Origin: Chitinophagales bacterium
GTDB taxonomy: Bacteria > Bacteroidota > Bacteroidia > Chitinophagales > BACL12
Direction: 5' to 3'
NCBI GenBank assembly: GCA_014380545.1
Contig: JACMJP010000440.1
Location: 1-7,181 of the forward strand
DNA: 7,181 nt
A program made the translations under genes and the position numbers. Below the pieces are notes generated by a model that worked only from the letters and a program-made list of their open reading frames with translations, searched no databases and was not told the origin of the DNA. This document shows positions 6,457 to 7,181 of the stretch, one piece after another; position 1 is the first letter of the stretch, and each line of letters begins with the position of its first letter.

Positions 6457-6500
6457 AGAAGCCTAAACAAATCCGCACAAAACTTATTTATCTTTTTACA

Positions 6501-7181
6501 ATGAGGTATATTTCTAAAACTAAAGTTATTCATATTGGCTTAACATTAATTTTACTTACTGTCTTGTTTTCAGCATGTAAAAAAGATGAAATCATTCATG
6601 AAAATGTTATCATCCCGGATAATATACCTCCCGGTCAGGATGGTATCTCTGATATCTCAATAAATTCTTATGTAAATAATTTATACATTGATATGTTCGG
6701 AAGGGCTCCTACAGAAGAAGAATTAAATGACGCAAAAACTACCTTAAAAGATAATAACTACAGCGATGCAGCACGGGAAGATATTATAGCAGAGATGATG
6801 TTGAGTTATGAGTATTACAAAAATATTAATGTGCTCACAAGTCAAAAAATGCTGGTGAGTGTAGATAGTTTAACAATACAATATGAAATTGACCTGTATG
6901 TTTATTTAATTTATATTGCTGAATTATCAGGTGATAGTGCTGGTGTCTTCTATTACGAATATTATCTTGATAAATTAAATAAACTGAAGGATGCACCAGT
7001 TGATTTATATGAAGGAACAATTACAACAAATGAATATTTCAGAAGATACATAGATAACTTTTTTTATGATGATGTAAATATGGGCAGTGAGAATTTTGTA
7101 GTGAGTTGTTTTGAAAATTTATTTCGCCGACAACCCACAGATGATGAAAAATATGATGGTATATATATGGTTGATGGAGGC
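6501..7181 (+). CDS. Lipoprotein with repeated F-x-R-x-PT motif, DUF4214-like (C-terminus off the window)
   Basis: An open frame of 227 codons runs from the ATG at 6501 to the right edge without a stop. Residues 1-25 form a lipoprotein signal (basic MRYISKTK, then a hydrophobic core) ending in the lipobox FSAC with the lipidated Cys26. KKDE follows, and then a linker containing IPDNIPPG. At 57-75 YVNNLYIDMFGRAPTEEEL resembles the YVxxLYxxxLGRxPxxxEL motif seen in DUF4214 and similar bacterial surface-protein modules. A second, divergent copy FVVSCFENLFRRQPTDDEK is at 199-217. Between them is an acidic, Tyr-rich and probably helical region (about 76-195). Attachment to the outer or inner membrane and surface display are inferences from the signal. 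No enzyme active site is recognised. The gene has its own promoter 45-75 nt upstream and faces away from the membrane protein gene. The start is secure because the signal peptide begins right at it. Confidence 0.85.
   Translation, partial: MRYISKTKVIHIGLTLILLTVLFSACKKDEIIHENVIIPDNIPPGQDGISDISINSYVNNLYIDMFGRAPTEEELNDAKTTLKDNNYSDAAREDIIAEMMLSYEYYKNINVLTSQKMLVSVDSLTIQYEIDLYVYLIYIAELSGDSAGVFYYEYYLDKLNKLKDAPVDLYEGTITTNEYFRRYIDNFFYDDVNMGSENFVVSCFENLFRRQPTDDEKYDGIYMVDGG

Larger units (their letters stand above)
6020..6500. other. Gene-free stretch between divergent transcription units
   Basis: This stretch (extending to 5936 if the shorter start of the membrane protein is right) has no open frame longer than about 50 codons that looks coding on either strand. 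It holds a possible hairpin with a T run (6094-6125), a short direct repeat AAAAGCC at 6140-6146 and 6149-6155, a locally GC-richer patch around 6345-6365 containing CCCTTTGGG, and the promoter at 6426-6456. Apart from the promoter I recognise nothing; it could be a decayed gene or an unannotated small RNA. Confidence 0.5.

Noticed and set aside
6020..6500. Insertion-sequence remnant in the gene-free gap
   Set aside because: No paired terminal inverted repeats, target duplication or transposase-like reading frame could be found by eye on either strand.
1..7181. A defence system, prophage, CRISPR array or biosynthetic cluster
   Set aside because: All recognisable genes are housekeeping or surface proteins, and no spaced repeats, nuclease, integrase or toxin-antitoxin pair is visible.

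Overview
The window looks like chromosomal DNA of a Bacteroidota bacterium. It is AT-rich (roughly one third G+C by eye), and several genes are preceded by the TTG-N(about 18-20)-TAnnTTTG promoter typical of that phylum rather than a -35/-10 pair. Start sites lack strong Shine-Dalgarno sequences, and the proteins (Kup pair, small thioredoxin-fold proteins, a UbiX with PRDTPYN, an SAC-lipobox lipoprotein) read as Bacteroidota types. No rRNA, tRNA, CRISPR array, insertion sequence or phage gene was seen.

Layout. Positions 1-3348 hold two tandem, closely related Kup-type potassium transporters on the minus strand. The upstream copy (1387-3348) is complete. The downstream copy (1-1329) runs off the left edge after 443 codons. 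The second copy has its own near-consensus promoter in the 57-bp gap, so the two can be transcribed separately. Positions 3474-4685 hold a minus-strand two-gene operon of paralogous thioredoxin-fold proteins, one with CGPC and one with CGWC, driven by a clear promoter at 4725-4755. Divergent from it, 4854-5420 (+) encodes UbiX, the flavin prenyltransferase that makes prenyl-FMN for UbiD-type decarboxylases. It converges with a minus-strand four-helix membrane protein of unknown function (5444-5935), and a 9-bp inverted repeat spans the two stop codons. About 500 bp without a recognisable gene follows, ending in a good promoter (6426-6456). That promoter serves a plus-strand lipoprotein (6501 to beyond the right edge) with two copies of an F-x-R-x-PT-x-(D/E)-E motif.

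The genes do not form one evident pathway. They look like separate housekeeping units: potassium uptake, extracytoplasmic thiol chemistry, flavin cofactor synthesis, one unknown membrane protein and one surface lipoprotein. The recurring theme is tandem duplication followed by divergence (kup/kup and thioredoxin/thioredoxin). I found no convincing evidence of a new defence, mobile or biosynthetic system.
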